A DNA stretch of 64,000 nucleotides from Halorubrum ruber (GTDB lineage: Archaea; Halobacteriota; Halobacteria; Halobacteriales; Haloferacaceae), in the NCBI RefSeq assembly GCF_018228765.1, contig NZ_CP073695.1, forward strand, positions 806,001-870,000. The letters run 5' to 3'. The notes beneath the pieces were generated by a model, which was not told where the DNA came from, made no database searches, and saw only the letters and a program-made list of their open reading frames with translations. A program made the translations under genes and the position numbers. Positions 16,258 through 25,725 of this stretch are shown here, piece after piece (the stretch's first letter is position 1; every line of letters begins with the position of its first letter).

Positions 16258-16908
16258 CTACCGGTCCGCGTACCACTCCGCGAACTTCTCTAAGGCCCGC
16301 CCGCGGTGCGACACCGCGTTCTTGCGGTCGGTGTCCATCTCCGCGAACGTCTCGCCGTCGTGTTCGAAGATCGGGTCGTAGCCGAACCCGCCGTCGCCCC
16401 GCGGCGCGACGATCCGGCCCGGGACGTACCCCTCGAACAGCTTGACCGGGAGCGGGTCGGCGCCGGCGTCGCCGCTACCGCCGTCACCTTCGCCCTCGTC
16501 CGGACCCGCCGCCGCGGCCGCGTCGCGGTCGCCGCGGTCCACGGGGTCGGGGCTCGCGGCGAACCCCTCGCCGTCGCAGTAGCCGAGCACGCACCGGAAG
16601 GCTGCGCGGCGGTCGTCGAGGTCGGCGGCGATCTCGTGGACGCGCTCGACCCCGAGGGTGTCTTCGACGTACGAGGAGTAGGGTCCCGGGAAGCCGTCAA
16701 GCCCCTCGACGAACAGTCCCGCGTCGTCAACGAGGACCGGACCGTCCGCGTGGCGGTACGCCTCGCGGGCCCCGCGGGCCGCGATCGGGCCGAGCTCGTC
16801 GGCCTGGACCTCCGCGTAGTCGAAGTCGAGCCGCTCCACCGAGCCGTCCGGGAGGTACCGCTCCGCCTCGCGCACCTTCCCCGGGTTCGTCGTCACGTAC
16901 CTGAGCAC
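16258..16908 (-). CDS. XTP/dITP diphosphatase (HAM1/RdgB family), 216 aa
   Basis: It hydrolyses non-canonical purine nucleotides (ITP, XTP) to monophosphates, cleaning the nucleotide pool. Family motifs are TTNPGKV near the N-terminus, DDAGLFVEGLDGFPGPYS, GFGYDPIF and SHRGRAL. A Gly/Asp/Glu-rich insert at about 135-155 is an acidic haloarchaeal expansion. A GTG at 16908 is the best start because VLRYVTTNPGK aligns with the usual N-terminus. Convergent with the aminotransferase gene. Confidence 0.94.
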   Translation of the reverse strand: MLRYVTTNPGKVREAERYLPDGSVERLDFDYAEVQADELGPIAARGAREAYRHADGPVLVDDAGLFVEGLDGFPGPYSSYVEDTLGVERVHEIAADLDDRRAAFRCVLGYCDGEGFAASPDPVDRGDRDAAAAAGPDEGEGDGGSGDAGADPLPVKLFEGYVPGRIVAPRGDGGFGYDPIFEHDGETFAEMDTDRKNAVSHRGRALEKFAEWYADR

Positions 16909-17016
16909 GGATCGCCGTGGGCGCGCGCCCGACGAATAGGCGTCGGTCGCGGGCGACGGTGAAAATCCGCCCGACCCGGCAGTACGCTTTTGTCGACGCG
17001 ACGGAATCCGTGGCAT

Positions 17017-17430
17017 ATGTCCCTCCCCACGTTCGAGAAGAAGCGACTCATCGGGCTCATCGCTGTTCTTTCGTTCGGCCTCACCTCCCTCTTCGCGGTC
17101 ATCGTCCCGGGCCCGCTGGAGGCGCTGATCCCGGCGACGTTCATCGCCGGATTCTTCCTCCTGATCCCGCTCGTGGCGGTGCTCGGCGAGGACTTCCCGC
17201 TCGTCGCGGCAGACGATCCCGACGCCGACGCGTCGACTGAGAGCGCGACGACCGCCGAACGACCGGTCGCGGAACTGCGCGAGCGCTACGCGAGCGGCGA
17301 AATAGACGAGTCGGAGTTCGAGCGGCGGCTCGACCGCCTGCTGGCGACCGAGGACCTCGACGAGCGGTTCGACCGGATCGACGCCGACCGCGGCGGGGGA
17401 AGTCGGGAGCGCGACCTCGAACTGGAGTGA
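17017..17430 (+). CDS. SHOCT-domain membrane protein, 137 aa
   Basis: Two transmembrane segments fill residues about 9-57, followed by an acidic linker. A C-terminal SHOCT motif follows, RPVAELRERYASGEIDESEFERRLDRLL (about 86-113). SHOCT is a short oligomerisation domain found at protein termini. ATG 17017 is preferred to one 27 bases upstream because a TATA-like stretch (GTACGCTTTTGTC) lies about 30 bases before it. Function unknown. Confidence 0.85.
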   Translation: MSLPTFEKKRLIGLIAVLSFGLTSLFAVIVPGPLEALIPATFIAGFFLLIPLVAVLGEDFPLVAADDPDADASTESATTAERPVAELRERYASGEIDESEFERRLDRLLATEDLDERFDRIDADRGGGSRERDLELE

Positions 17431-17452
17431 ATCGGCGCGCGTCGGTTCCGCC

Positions 17453-18544
17453 TCAGGGGTCGACGCGGACGAGCCACGCCTCGGGGTCGTCGATCTCTCC
17501 GGCGGTCGGGAGGTTCTCGGCGCGCTCCCAGACGGCGCCCGCGGCCTCGATGCCGCGCACGTCGGCGACGTGCCGGAAGAAGGCGGCGCCGCGCTCGTAC
17601 TGCCGCCGCTTGAGCCCGAGGCCGAGCAGGCGCTGCGCGAGCCGGCGCACGGGGCCGCCCCCGCCGCGGCGCTCGTCGAGCTTCCGTCGGAGGTCCGCGT
17701 ACTCACCGTCGAACGCGCGGTCCATCAGCACCTCGGCGTACCCCTCCACCGCGGTCATCGCGGCCTGGAGCTCCGCGAACGCGTCGGGGTCGAGCCCGCG
17801 CCCGGTCATCCCCTCGACGCCGCCCGCGCCGCCGACCATCCCCTCGACGCCGCGCTCGACGCGCGATTCGAGGTACTCCGGCAGCCACGGCGCCGCGCCG
17901 AACTCCGCGGCGTGGGTCACCTCGTGGAACGCGATCCACCGGCGGAACCGAGGGTAGTCGACGTCGAGCGCGGCCGCGACCGCGACGATGTTCGGGTGGA
18001 CGAAGTAGAGCCCGTGGTCGGCGTCCGGCTCGTCGGCGAGCAGCAGCGGGTCGTACTGGCCGAGGACGTTCCGCGCGAGGAAGCCTAAGGCGAACGCCAT
18101 CGACCCCGTGTTGGCGACCCGCGAGAGGTCCTGCGCGAAGGCTGCGCCGGGTGCGGGTCCGACCGGTCCGGGCGCGCTGTCCGGCATCACGTCGAGCGAG
18201 TCGGTTCCGGGATCCCCGACCGCTCCGGCCTCCTCGCCGTCGCCGGCCGCGGCCGCCTCGATCGGGTCCATCACGCGCCGGAAGGTACCGACGCTCGCGT
18301 CGATCCAGTGGTGGCGGTTCTGCACCTCGACGGTGTCGGGAACGTCGAACTCGATCCCGGCCACCTCGGCCAGCCGCGAGCGCGCGTCGCGGACGTCGGC
18401 GGCGTACCCCGCGCGCTCCGCGTCGGAGAGCGCGATCGATCCGGGGGCCGTGGCGTCCTTCGCGGCCGCCGCGGCCCGGTCCCAGTCGACGACGCCCGGC
18501 CCCTCGGCCTCGGCGACGGTCCGGACGCTTCGGAGGATGTCCAT
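17453..18544 (-). CDS. Zincin-type metalloprotease family protein (F420-biosynthesis-associated), 363 aa
   Basis: The zinc-protease signature HEVTH is at residues 207-211, within WIAFHEVTHAAEFGAAPWL. The protein belongs to the family labelled zinc-dependent metalloprotease / coenzyme F420 biosynthesis-associated (zincin_2). Proteolytic activity has, as far as I know, not been shown for the archaeal members. A Gly/Asp/Pro-rich insert occupies about 95-135. It diverges from the M42 peptidase gene. Confidence 0.85.
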   Translation of the reverse strand: MDILRSVRTVAEAEGPGVVDWDRAAAAAKDATAPGSIALSDAERAGYAADVRDARSRLAEVAGIEFDVPDTVEVQNRHHWIDASVGTFRRVMDPIEAAAAGDGEEAGAVGDPGTDSLDVMPDSAPGPVGPAPGAAFAQDLSRVANTGSMAFALGFLARNVLGQYDPLLLADEPDADHGLYFVHPNIVAVAAALDVDYPRFRRWIAFHEVTHAAEFGAAPWLPEYLESRVERGVEGMVGGAGGVEGMTGRGLDPDAFAELQAAMTAVEGYAEVLMDRAFDGEYADLRRKLDERRGGGGPVRRLAQRLLGLGLKRRQYERGAAFFRHVADVRGIEAAGAVWERAENLPTAGEIDDPEAWLVRVDP

Positions 18545-18689
18545 ACGGATCCGACGGGCGGCCGCCCCAAAGCGCTTGCGTCGACCGCTCTCCAAGCCTG
18601 CGGGCTCGCCGAGAGTCCCGGCGTCGAGGGTCCCGGCGCCGAGCGCCGACACCGACGTTTTCTTGCCGGCCGCCCCACAGCCTCGGAGC

Positions 18690-19766
18690 ATGGACGACGA
18701 GCGCAGCGCGTTCCTCGACGACCTCCTCGCGACGCCGAGCCCCTCAGGGTTCGAGACGGCCGCCCAGCGGGTCTGGACCGACTACGTCCGCGAGTTCGCG
18801 GACCGGGTCGACACCGACGCGTACGGTAACGCCGTCGCGGTTCACGAGGGCGACCCCGACGCGCCGGCGATCGCCGTCACCGGCCACGCCGACGAGATCG
18901 GGTTCATCGTCCGCGACGTGCTCGACGACGGCTTCCTCCGGATCGGGCGGATCGGCGGCTCCGACCGCACCGTCTCGAAGGGCCAGCACGTCACGGTTCA
19001 CGCCGACGAGCCGGTCCAGGGCGTCGTCGGCCAGACGGCGATCCACCTGCGGGACGAGGGCGACGACGAGTACGAGGACGTGGCGGCCCAGTTCGTCGAC
19101 ATCGGCGCCGAGGACGCCGACGAGGCGCGCGACCACGTCGAGGTCGGCGACCCCGTCACGTTCTCGACGGGCCGCCGCGACCTCGTCGGCGACCGGATCG
19201 CCGCCCGCGGGATCGACAACCGGGCCGGCGCGTGGGCGGCCGCTGAGGGGCTCCGCCGCGCCGCAGCGGCCGACGTCGACGCCACCGTCTACGCGGTCTC
19301 GACCGTCCAGGAGGAGGTCGGGCTCCAGGGCGCCCGGATGGTCGGCGTCGACCTCGACGACGTCGACGCGTTCGTCGCGGTCGACGTCACCCACGCCACC
19401 GACAACCCGGACGTCGACCGCGAGCGGCGCGGCCCGGTCGAGCTCGGCGCCGGTCCGGTGATCGGTCGCGGCAGCGCGAACCACCCGGTCCTCGTCGACC
19501 TCGCGCGCGACGCGGCGGACGACGCCGGCCTCGAGGTCCAACTCCAGGCGGCGGGCATTCGCACCGGCACCGACGCGGACGCGTTCTACACCGCCCGGGG
19601 CGGCGTGCCGGCGCTCAACGTCTCGATCCCGAACCGGTACATGCACACGCCGGTCGAGGTGATCGACACCGGGGACCTCGACGCCGTCGCCGACCTCCTC
19701 GCCGCGATCGGCGCGGCGGCGGGCGATCTCGACGCGGCGGAATCGCCGTTCGGGGTCGACGTCTGA
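18690..19766 (+). CDS. M42 family metallopeptidase (TET/deblocking aminopeptidase), 358 aa
   Basis: M42 peptidases assemble into tetrahedral TET particles that degrade peptides released by the proteasome. Metal ligands of the family are visible in GHADEIGF, IDNRAGAW, TVQEEVGLQGA (catalytic and metal Glu), VDVTHATD and the C-terminal NRYMHTPVEV. Length matches TET peptidases. The start at 18690 is preceded by a GTTTTCTTG box about 33 bases upstream. Confidence 0.94.
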   Translation: MDDERSAFLDDLLATPSPSGFETAAQRVWTDYVREFADRVDTDAYGNAVAVHEGDPDAPAIAVTGHADEIGFIVRDVLDDGFLRIGRIGGSDRTVSKGQHVTVHADEPVQGVVGQTAIHLRDEGDDEYEDVAAQFVDIGAEDADEARDHVEVGDPVTFSTGRRDLVGDRIAARGIDNRAGAWAAAEGLRRAAAADVDATVYAVSTVQEEVGLQGARMVGVDLDDVDAFVAVDVTHATDNPDVDRERRGPVELGAGPVIGRGSANHPVLVDLARDAADDAGLEVQLQAAGIRTGTDADAFYTARGGVPALNVSIPNRYMHTPVEVIDTGDLDAVADLLAAIGAAAGDLDAAESPFGVDV

Positions 19767-19860
19767 GCGCGGCTCGCCACGACAAACCGGGGCACGGCGG
19801 CGTCGAAACGGAACTGTTTTACTATCGTCTTTCCTACCGTAGATTGCGACGAACGGACGT

Positions 19861-19935
19861 GCTCTGGTGGTGTAGTCCGGCCAATCATATCACCCTCTCA
19901 CGGTGATGACCTGGGTTCAAATCCCAGCCGGAGCA
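19861..19935 (+). tRNA. tRNA-Glu (CTC)
   Basis: The acceptor stem GCTCTGG pairs with CCGGAGC (with G-T pairs) and the discriminator is A at 19935. The anticodon stem TCACC/GGTGA encloses the loop CTCTCAC with anticodon CTC. The T arm is CTGGG-TTCAAAT-CCCAG. No intron is seen. A T-rich stretch follows and could terminate transcription. Confidence 0.95.
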
Positions 19936-20072
19936 TTTCTCTCACGACGCGACCAACCGACGAGAGCCGGCTCCGTCTTTCCGGTCGCGCCCGCCGAACC
20001 GCGTCGCACGGCTTCGGTCGGGTCGGTACGGCTCCCCACACTTATCGGGCGCCCCGTCCTCTTCGGGCACAC

Positions 20073-21496
20073 ATGCCCGACGAGCCGAGCGGCCGCAACC
20101 TCGACGGCGACGCTCCGGTCGCGGAGTCGGTCGTCGAGACCGAGTCGGCGACGATCACCGGCGACGCCGAGCTCGAACGCACCATCGGGCTGACCGGCGG
20201 CCTCGCGATCGGGATCGGGACGATGATCGGCGCCGGGATCTTCGTGTTCCCCGGGCTCGCGGGCGGAGAGATCGGGACCGCGGCGGCTGCCTCGTTCGCC
20301 GTCGGCGGGGTGATCGCCCTCCTCGTCGCGCTCCCGACCTCCGAGCTCGCGACGGCGATGCCGCGGAGCGGCGGCGGCTACTACTTCATCTCGCGGGGGC
20401 TCGGGACGCTCGCCGGGACCGTGATCGGGCTGTCACTGTGGCTCGGGCTCGTGTTCGCGACCGCCTTCTACCTCGTCGGGCTCGGCTACTACGCGCTCGA
20501 CGCGCTCGCACAGGTCGGGCTCGCGGTCGGCGCCGGCTCGGACGCCGTCGTCTCCGTCATCGCCGTCCTCGCCGGGGTCGCGTTCACCGTCCTGAACGTC
20601 ACGGGAACCGAGAACGCCGCGAAGCTCCAGAACGGGATCGTCGCGCTCCTGCTCTCGATGCTGGTCGCGTTCCTCGGGTTCGGGCTGTTAGAGGCGTTCG
20701 GGCTCGTCGCCGTCGACACGCCGCCCGGCCAGGCCGCGAACGTCTGGGGTGCCGGGCCGGTCCTCTCCGTCGCCGCGCTCGTGTTCACCTCCTACCTCGG
20801 GTTCGCCCAGGTGGCGACGGTGGCCGGAGAGATGAAAGACCCCGGCCGGAACCTCCCGCTCGCGATGGTGGGCTCTGTGGTGATCGTCACGGTGCTGTAC
20901 GTGTTGACCATCTTCGTCGCGACCAACATCTTCACGCGGGACGCGCTGCTTTCCGCCGGCGAGACCGCGATGGTCGAGGTCGGCCGCGCGCTGCTCGGCC
21001 CGGCCGGGGCGCTCGTGATCATCGTCGGCGGACTGTTAGCGACGATGTCGTCGGCGAACGCCTCGATACTCAGCACCTCGCGGGCGATCTACGGCGTCTC
21101 GAAGGACGCGCTCCTCCCGCGGCGGGCGAGCCGGATCAACCTCCGGTACGGCACGCCGCACGTTGCCCTCGGCATGGCCGGCGGCCCCGTCGTCGTCCTC
21201 GCGGCGACCGGGCAGGTGGAACTGCTCGCCGAGGTCGCCTCCTTCCTCCACCTGATCATGTACGGGCTGATGTGCGTCGCGCTCGTCGCCATCCGCCGGG
21301 ACCGGCCCGCGTGGTACGACCCCGACTTCGTCGTGCCCGGGGGCCCGTTATCCCGGTCCTCGGCGCGCTCGCCAGCTTCGGGCTGATCGCGTTCATGAAC
21401 CGGCTCTCGATCCTCGTCGGGATCGCGATCATCGCCGCCACGGCCGGGTGGTACTTCTATTACGCCCGCGACGTGTCGCTCAAGGGGGCCCTGTAA
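20073..21496 (+). CDS. APC family amino acid permease, one-base frameshift near the 3' end
   Basis: The N-terminal motif [23 protein letters not shown] is the first transmembrane helix of APC transporters (substrate and Na+ or H+ site), followed by about ten more helices. The frame is intact to about 21347, where it leaves the family sequence and stops at 21386. The missing last helix pair ([19 protein letters not shown]... to [12 protein letters not shown]) continues in another frame to the stop at 21496. One base inserted after 21347 restores a 474-residue protein. The stop overlaps the next ATG, as in intact permease-Usp pairs. Read error or a recent mutation are both possible. Confidence 0.85.
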
Positions 21497-22344
21497 TGAC
21501 ACGCGTACTCGTACCCGTCGCGGTGCTCGAGGGAGGGAGCGTCTCGACCGGCCTGATCTCGCTGCTCGGGACCGTCGACGTGACCGTCCTCGGCTACCAC
21601 ATCCTCCCGGAACAGACGCCGCCGGACCAGGCCCGGCTCCGGTTCGAGGAGCGCGCGACGTCCGCCCTGGAGGACATCAGTCAGGAGTTCGCGGCCGCGG
21701 GCGGCGCGGCCGACCACCGGCTCGTGTTCACGCACGACCGCGAGCAGACGATCCGGCGGGTCGCGGGCGAGGTCGACGCCGACGCGTTCGCCGTCCCCGG
21801 AACGACCGGCGACGTCGACCGGATCTTAGTGTCGCTCTCGGGCGACGTCGACGCCGACCGGATCCTCTCGTTCGTCAAGGCGCTCGTCGGCGACCGCGAC
21901 ATCGGCGTCACCCTGTTCCTCGCGGCGGGAGCCGAAATGCCCGGCGACGGCGCCGCAGACGCCGCCGCGTCCGAGAGTGCCGATCCCGGCGTCGCCGGCG
22001 ACGTGGGCGACGGTGTCGACGCCCGGCTGGCGGCCGCGGCCGACCGCCTCCGCGAGGCGGGGCTCGACGTTGACACGGCGACGGCGGCGGACGGCTCGCC
22101 GTTCGACGCGCTGATCGACGCGGTGCCCGGCCACGACGCGGTCGTGATGGGCGAGCGCGCGCCCTCGTTCCGGTCGTTCGTGTTCGGCGAGGAGAGCGAG
22201 CGCGTCGCGGCCGCCTCCGTCGGTCCCGTCCTCGTCGTCCGTGACCGCCGAGCGGACGACGAGTCCGACGAGGACACAGCGGCGTCTGCCGCCGACGACA
22301 CGGCGTCTGCCGCCGACGAAACGGCGCCTGCCGCCGACGAGTAG
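21496..22344 (+). CDS. Universal stress protein, transporter-associated, 282 aa
   Basis: A two-domain-length Usp with [24 protein letters not shown] at the N-terminus and a second, Usp-like half ending VMGERAPSFRSFVFGEESERVAAASVGPVLVVRD. An Ala/Asp-rich linker lies at about 155-180, and the tail is a repeat of SAADDTA type. Its ATG shares one base with the permease stop, so it is translationally coupled to the APC transporter. Haloarchaeal permeases often carry such a partner, presumably for regulation by nucleotide state. Confidence 0.88.
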   Translation: MTRVLVPVAVLEGGSVSTGLISLLGTVDVTVLGYHILPEQTPPDQARLRFEERATSALEDISQEFAAAGGAADHRLVFTHDREQTIRRVAGEVDADAFAVPGTTGDVDRILVSLSGDVDADRILSFVKALVGDRDIGVTLFLAAGAEMPGDGAADAAASESADPGVAGDVGDGVDARLAAAADRLREAGLDVDTATAADGSPFDALIDAVPGHDAVVMGERAPSFRSFVFGEESERVAAASVGPVLVVRDRRADDESDEDTAASAADDTASAADETAPAADE

Positions 22345-22374
22345 GACGGGCCGGCGCGGCGTCGTTCGGAGATC

Positions 22375-22803
22375 CTACCGCTCGCCGCTAACCGACACCG
22401 TCTCCTGTTCGAACCCCGCCTCGTCGCCGCGCCAGCGCCACGAGCCGACGAACGGGGAGCCGTCGAGCGCACAGATCACGTACGAGTAGCCGGGCCACGT
22501 CGCCCGCGAGGCGTCCGTCTCGCTCGGGCGCGCCGGTCCCGCCGGGTGCGAGTGGTAGAAGCCGACCACGTCGCGGCCGTCGGCCTCGATCGCCTCGAAC
22601 AGTTCGAGCTGCTCCTCCGGGTCGATCCGGTACCGGACCTCGGACGCGTCGGCGACGTTCTCGGCCTCGTGAGCGCGCGCGACGACGCTCGACTCGTCAC
22701 CGTCGCCGCGGGTCCCGGCCAGCACGCCACAGACCTCCTCGGCGCCGCCCGCGTCGGCGTGCCGGACCACGTCGTCGTAGGCCTCCCGAGCGAACTCGAT
22801 CAT
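22375..22803 (-). CDS. JAMM/MPN+ metalloprotease, desampylase-like (HvJAMM1 type), 142 aa
   Basis: The JAMM zinc motif is complete: a Glu at 22/23 in AEEVCG, then HSHPAGPARPSETD with His 84, His 86, Ser 94 and Asp 97. Haloarchaeal single-domain JAMM proteins such as HvJAMM1 remove the ubiquitin-like SAMP from targets and from chains. Length and motif spacing match. The gene stands alone and is convergent with the Usp gene. Confidence 0.9.
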   Translation of the reverse strand: MIEFAREAYDDVVRHADAGGAEEVCGVLAGTRGDGDESSVVARAHEAENVADASEVRYRIDPEEQLELFEAIEADGRDVVGFYHSHPAGPARPSETDASRATWPGYSYVICALDGSPFVGSWRWRGDEAGFEQETVSVSGER

Positions 22804-22927
22804 ACGCGGACAACGGAGGGGCGCCGGATAAGTCCGTCTCGACCGGGGGTCGGCGCGCCGCCGAAGGTCGCGAGGCGGAGCGACGTTGGGGCGGAGCGGC
22901 GGCGAGGTGTCGATGCGGTGGCCGTCG

Positions 22928-23158
22928 TCACCGGTTCAACCGCCAGCGGATCGCCCCGGCGGCGAGGAGGACCGTCCCGAACGTGACGGCGCCGGAGATC
23001 AGCGCGCCGCGCACGCTGGTCGCCCCGGTCGCGAACGCGCTCGTCGAGGCGGCGCCGCCGACCACTGCCGCCCCGCCGGCCAGCCCGCCGAACCCGATAC
23101 AGCAGAGGCTCAGCAGGCCCACGGCGGACAGCGACCCGAGGATCCCGTCGTCGCTCAT
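22928..23158 (-). CDS. Small Gly/Ala-rich membrane protein with a CC motif, 76 aa
   Basis: Two hydrophobic segments are visible, the first containing LLSLCCIGFGGLAGGAA. A vicinal Cys pair in a first membrane helix resembles MerT/MerC-type metal transporters, but the protein is too short and lacks other signatures. The function is therefore unknown. The C-terminus IRWRLNR is basic and probably cytoplasmic. It diverges from the helicase gene. Confidence 0.68.
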   Translation of the reverse strand: MSDDGILGSLSAVGLLSLCCIGFGGLAGGAAVVGGAASTSAFATGATSVRGALISGAVTFGTVLLAAGAIRWRLNR

Positions 23159-23250
23159 CGTCGCTTCGCCCTTTTGCCCCGGACTACCAATAGGTGTCGC
23201 CCCCGCGGCCCAAGCGAGGGTTTAATTCCGACAGCGCGCGAGGGCGTCGT

Positions 23251-25155
23251 GTGGACCCGAGCCGGATCCCCGCCGAGTTCCCCGCGCCGAGCTTCCGCGG
23301 GGCACAGGAGCAGGCCCTCGCCGACATCCGCGACGCGTTCGCGGCCGGCAACCGGGTCGTGTTGGTGCGCGCGCCGACGGGCAGCGGCAAGTCGCTGCTC
23401 GCCCGCGCGATCATGGGCGCGGCCGCGACCGCCGGCGAGGCGGCCCCCAGCGAGGCGACCGGCGCCTACTACACGACCCCGCAGGTGTCGCAGATCGACG
23501 ATGTCGAGGCCGACGACCTGCTCGACGACCTCGCGGTGATCCGCGGGAAGTCGAACTACGACTGCGTGCTCCCGGGCGAGCACGACACGCCCGTGAACCG
23601 CGCCCCCTGCGCGCGCCAGCAGGGGTTCGACTGCTCGATCCGGCACCGCTGCCCGTACTTCTCCGACCGCGCCATCGCCTCCGGCAACCGCTTCGCGGCC
23701 ATGACGCTCGCGTACTTCATGCGCACCGCCGGCTCCGAGGTGTTCCGCAAGCGCGACGTCGTCGTGATCGACGAGGCGCACGGGCTCGCGGAGTGGGCCG
23801 AGATGTACGCGACCATCGAGATATCGCCCGAGCGCGTCCCGGTGTGGGACGACGTGGGCGTCCCCGACGTCGCGGCCGACGCCGGCCCCGAGGAGGACCC
23901 GCTCGACCGGACCGCGCGGTTCGTCGAGAGCCTTCGCGACGTGGCGATCCGCGCGAAAGACGAGCTGGTCGGCCGCCCCGAGCTCGACCGCGAGGAGGTG
24001 GCTCGGCGCGACAGACTTCAGGAGCTCATCAGCGAACTCGGCTGGTTCCTTGAGGACTACCGCGAGCCGGAGTCCCCGACCACGTGGGTCGTCGACCAGT
24101 CGGGCGGCGAGGGGTCCCGCATCGACATCAAGCCGCTCGACCCCGCGCGCTACCTCAGACACACGGTGTGGGACCGCGGGAACCGCTTCGCGCTGCTGTC
24201 CGCCACCATCCTCTCGAAGAACGCGTTCTGCCGCGGCGTCGGGCTCGACCCGGCCGACGTCGCCCTCGTCGACGTCGAGCACACGTTCCCGCTCGCGAAC
24301 CGACCGCTGTACGACGTGACGCAGGGGCCGATGACGTACGAGCACCGCGACGAGACGGTGCCGAAGATCGCCCGCCTGATCGTCCGGCTGATGGCCGAAC
24401 ACCCCGACGAGAAGGGGCTGATCCACGCGCACTCGTACGACATCGCGGAGCGGATCACGGAGCGCCTCGGCGAGTTCGGCGTCGCCGCGCGCGTCAGGCG
24501 CCACGACCGACAGAACCGGGACGCCGAACTGGAGGCGTGGAAGGCGAGCGCCGACCCGGAGGTGTTCGTCTCCGTGAAGATGGAGGAGGCGCTGGACCTC
24601 AAAGGCGACCTCTGCCGCTGGCAGGTGGTGTGTAAGGCGCCGTACCGGAACACGAACGACTCGCGGGTCGCCCGGCGGCTGGAGGACGGCCAGTGGGCGT
24701 GGTACCACCGCACGGCGCTGCGCACGGTCATCCAGGCGTGCGGCCGGGTCGTCCGCGCGCCGGACGACTACGGCGCGACGTACCTCGCGGACGACTCCCT
24801 CCTCGACCTCTTCGAGCGCGCCGATGCCGACACGCCCGGCTGGTTCCGCGACCAGGTCGACGCGATGACGACCCCGTCGCTGCCGGCGTTCGACCCAGAG
24901 GCGGCGCTGGCCGGCATCGACGCGTCGCCGTCCGGCGGCGCCGGCGCGGGACGGCGGCGGAGTCGCCGCTCGGGCGGGTCAGAGAGCGGGAACGCGGGTC
25001 ACGCGTCCCGCGGCGAGGGCGGCTCGGAAGCCGGCGACGGGGACGCGACCGTCGACAGCGGAACGCCCGGCGACGAGTCGGTCCGGACCCGCTCCGAGCG
25101 CGACGAGGAGCGCCGACGGGACCACCCGCTGTCGGACGTGTGGGGCGACGGCTGA
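23251..25155 (+). CDS. XPD/DinG-like ATP-dependent DNA helicase with Fe-S cysteines, 634 aa
   Basis: A superfamily 2 helicase. Walker A APTGSGKS is at about 41-48 and the DEAH box (VVVIDEAHGLAEW) at 174-177. Between them are four cysteines (105, 120, 128, 134) placed as in the 4Fe-4S domain of XPD/Rad3/DinG. The C-terminal helicase core has HAHSYDIAERITERL and the motif VI-like QACGRVVRAPDD. The last 80 residues are a disordered Ser/Gly/Asp tail. The GTG at 23251 is preferred because GTTTAATTCC, about 30 bases upstream, looks like its promoter; an ATG at 23194 lies upstream of that. Confidence 0.9.
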   Translation: MDPSRIPAEFPAPSFRGAQEQALADIRDAFAAGNRVVLVRAPTGSGKSLLARAIMGAAATAGEAAPSEATGAYYTTPQVSQIDDVEADDLLDDLAVIRGKSNYDCVLPGEHDTPVNRAPCARQQGFDCSIRHRCPYFSDRAIASGNRFAAMTLAYFMRTAGSEVFRKRDVVVIDEAHGLAEWAEMYATIEISPERVPVWDDVGVPDVAADAGPEEDPLDRTARFVESLRDVAIRAKDELVGRPELDREEVARRDRLQELISELGWFLEDYREPESPTTWVVDQSGGEGSRIDIKPLDPARYLRHTVWDRGNRFALLSATILSKNAFCRGVGLDPADVALVDVEHTFPLANRPLYDVTQGPMTYEHRDETVPKIARLIVRLMAEHPDEKGLIHAHSYDIAERITERLGEFGVAARVRRHDRQNRDAELEAWKASADPEVFVSVKMEEALDLKGDLCRWQVVCKAPYRNTNDSRVARRLEDGQWAWYHRTALRTVIQACGRVVRAPDDYGATYLADDSLLDLFERADADTPGWFRDQVDAMTTPSLPAFDPEAALAGIDASPSGGAGAGRRRSRRSGGSESGNAGHASRGEGGSEAGDGDATVDSGTPGDESVRTRSERDEERRRDHPLSDVWGDG

Positions 25156-25178
25156 CGGGGGTTACCGCGAGGCGGCCG

Positions 25179-25262
25179 TCACAGCAGCGAGACGCCGTAC
25201 GCGACCATGGAGCTCACCATGAGAAACGCGAAGAACAGCGCCATAACCTGTTGTCTGTCCAT
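25179..25262 (-). CDS. 27-residue membrane peptide
   Basis: ATG 25262 to TGA 25179 encodes a hydrophobic peptide, MDRQQVMALFFAFLMVSSMV and seven further residues (AYGVSLL). It forms a single transmembrane helix with a charged N-terminus. A TTATA box on the minus strand lies about 27 bases upstream, fitting a leaderless start. From memory, similar very short membrane peptides starting MDRRQV/MNRQQ are found in other haloarchaea, so I think it is real. Function unknown. Confidence 0.6.
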   Translation of the reverse strand: MDRQQVMALFFAFLMVSSMVAYGVSLL

Positions 25263-25432
25263 GTCGCCGTGTCGACCGTAGAACCGTATAACTCCTGCGG
25301 GCGAGGGGTGGCGGCGCGCGAGTCGTATTATCACCCCCGCGCCGATCATGCGTCAATATATATCGTATAAGGTGTATCAGGGCCCTCCATGAAGTAGTAA
25401 CCTTCATAATCCCTCACGCGACTACTGGATGT

Positions 25433-25624
25433 ATGGCCACGAACGGGCTGTCGAGTGCGCTGACGCTGTACGGTGCGCGAACCCTGACGCTGTCGCAGGC
25501 GGCCGCACAGGCAGGGCTCAGCGAGGCCGAATTCATCGAGCAGCTCGAACGCCGCGGCATCGAGGTAACCGAGTCCGAGCGCGCCGCAGCGCTCGGCCGC
25601 GAACAGCCCGCCCGCGCCGATTGA
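25433..25624 (+). CDS. Small helix-turn-helix-like protein (UPF0175-like), 63 aa
   Basis: The sequence ARTLTLSQAAAQAGLSEAEFIEQLERRGIEV reads like a short helix-turn-helix of the UPF0175 kind, where an entry helix LSQAAAQAGLS is followed by the recognition helix. Such proteins are often antitoxins or small regulators. No toxin partner is adjacent. The upstream region is AT-rich with a TATA-like patch and the hexamers AGTAGT/ACTACT in inverted orientation. Confidence 0.7.
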   Translation: MATNGLSSALTLYGARTLTLSQAAAQAGLSEAEFIEQLERRGIEVTESERAAALGREQPARAD

Positions 25625-25725
25625 GCGTCTCCCGCTCCCGCTGACGACGTCGACGCGCCGACCCGACTCTTCGGCTTCCTTCCACGAACGATCAGTTCTT
25701 CCGCCGAAACGACCCGCGAGAAGCG

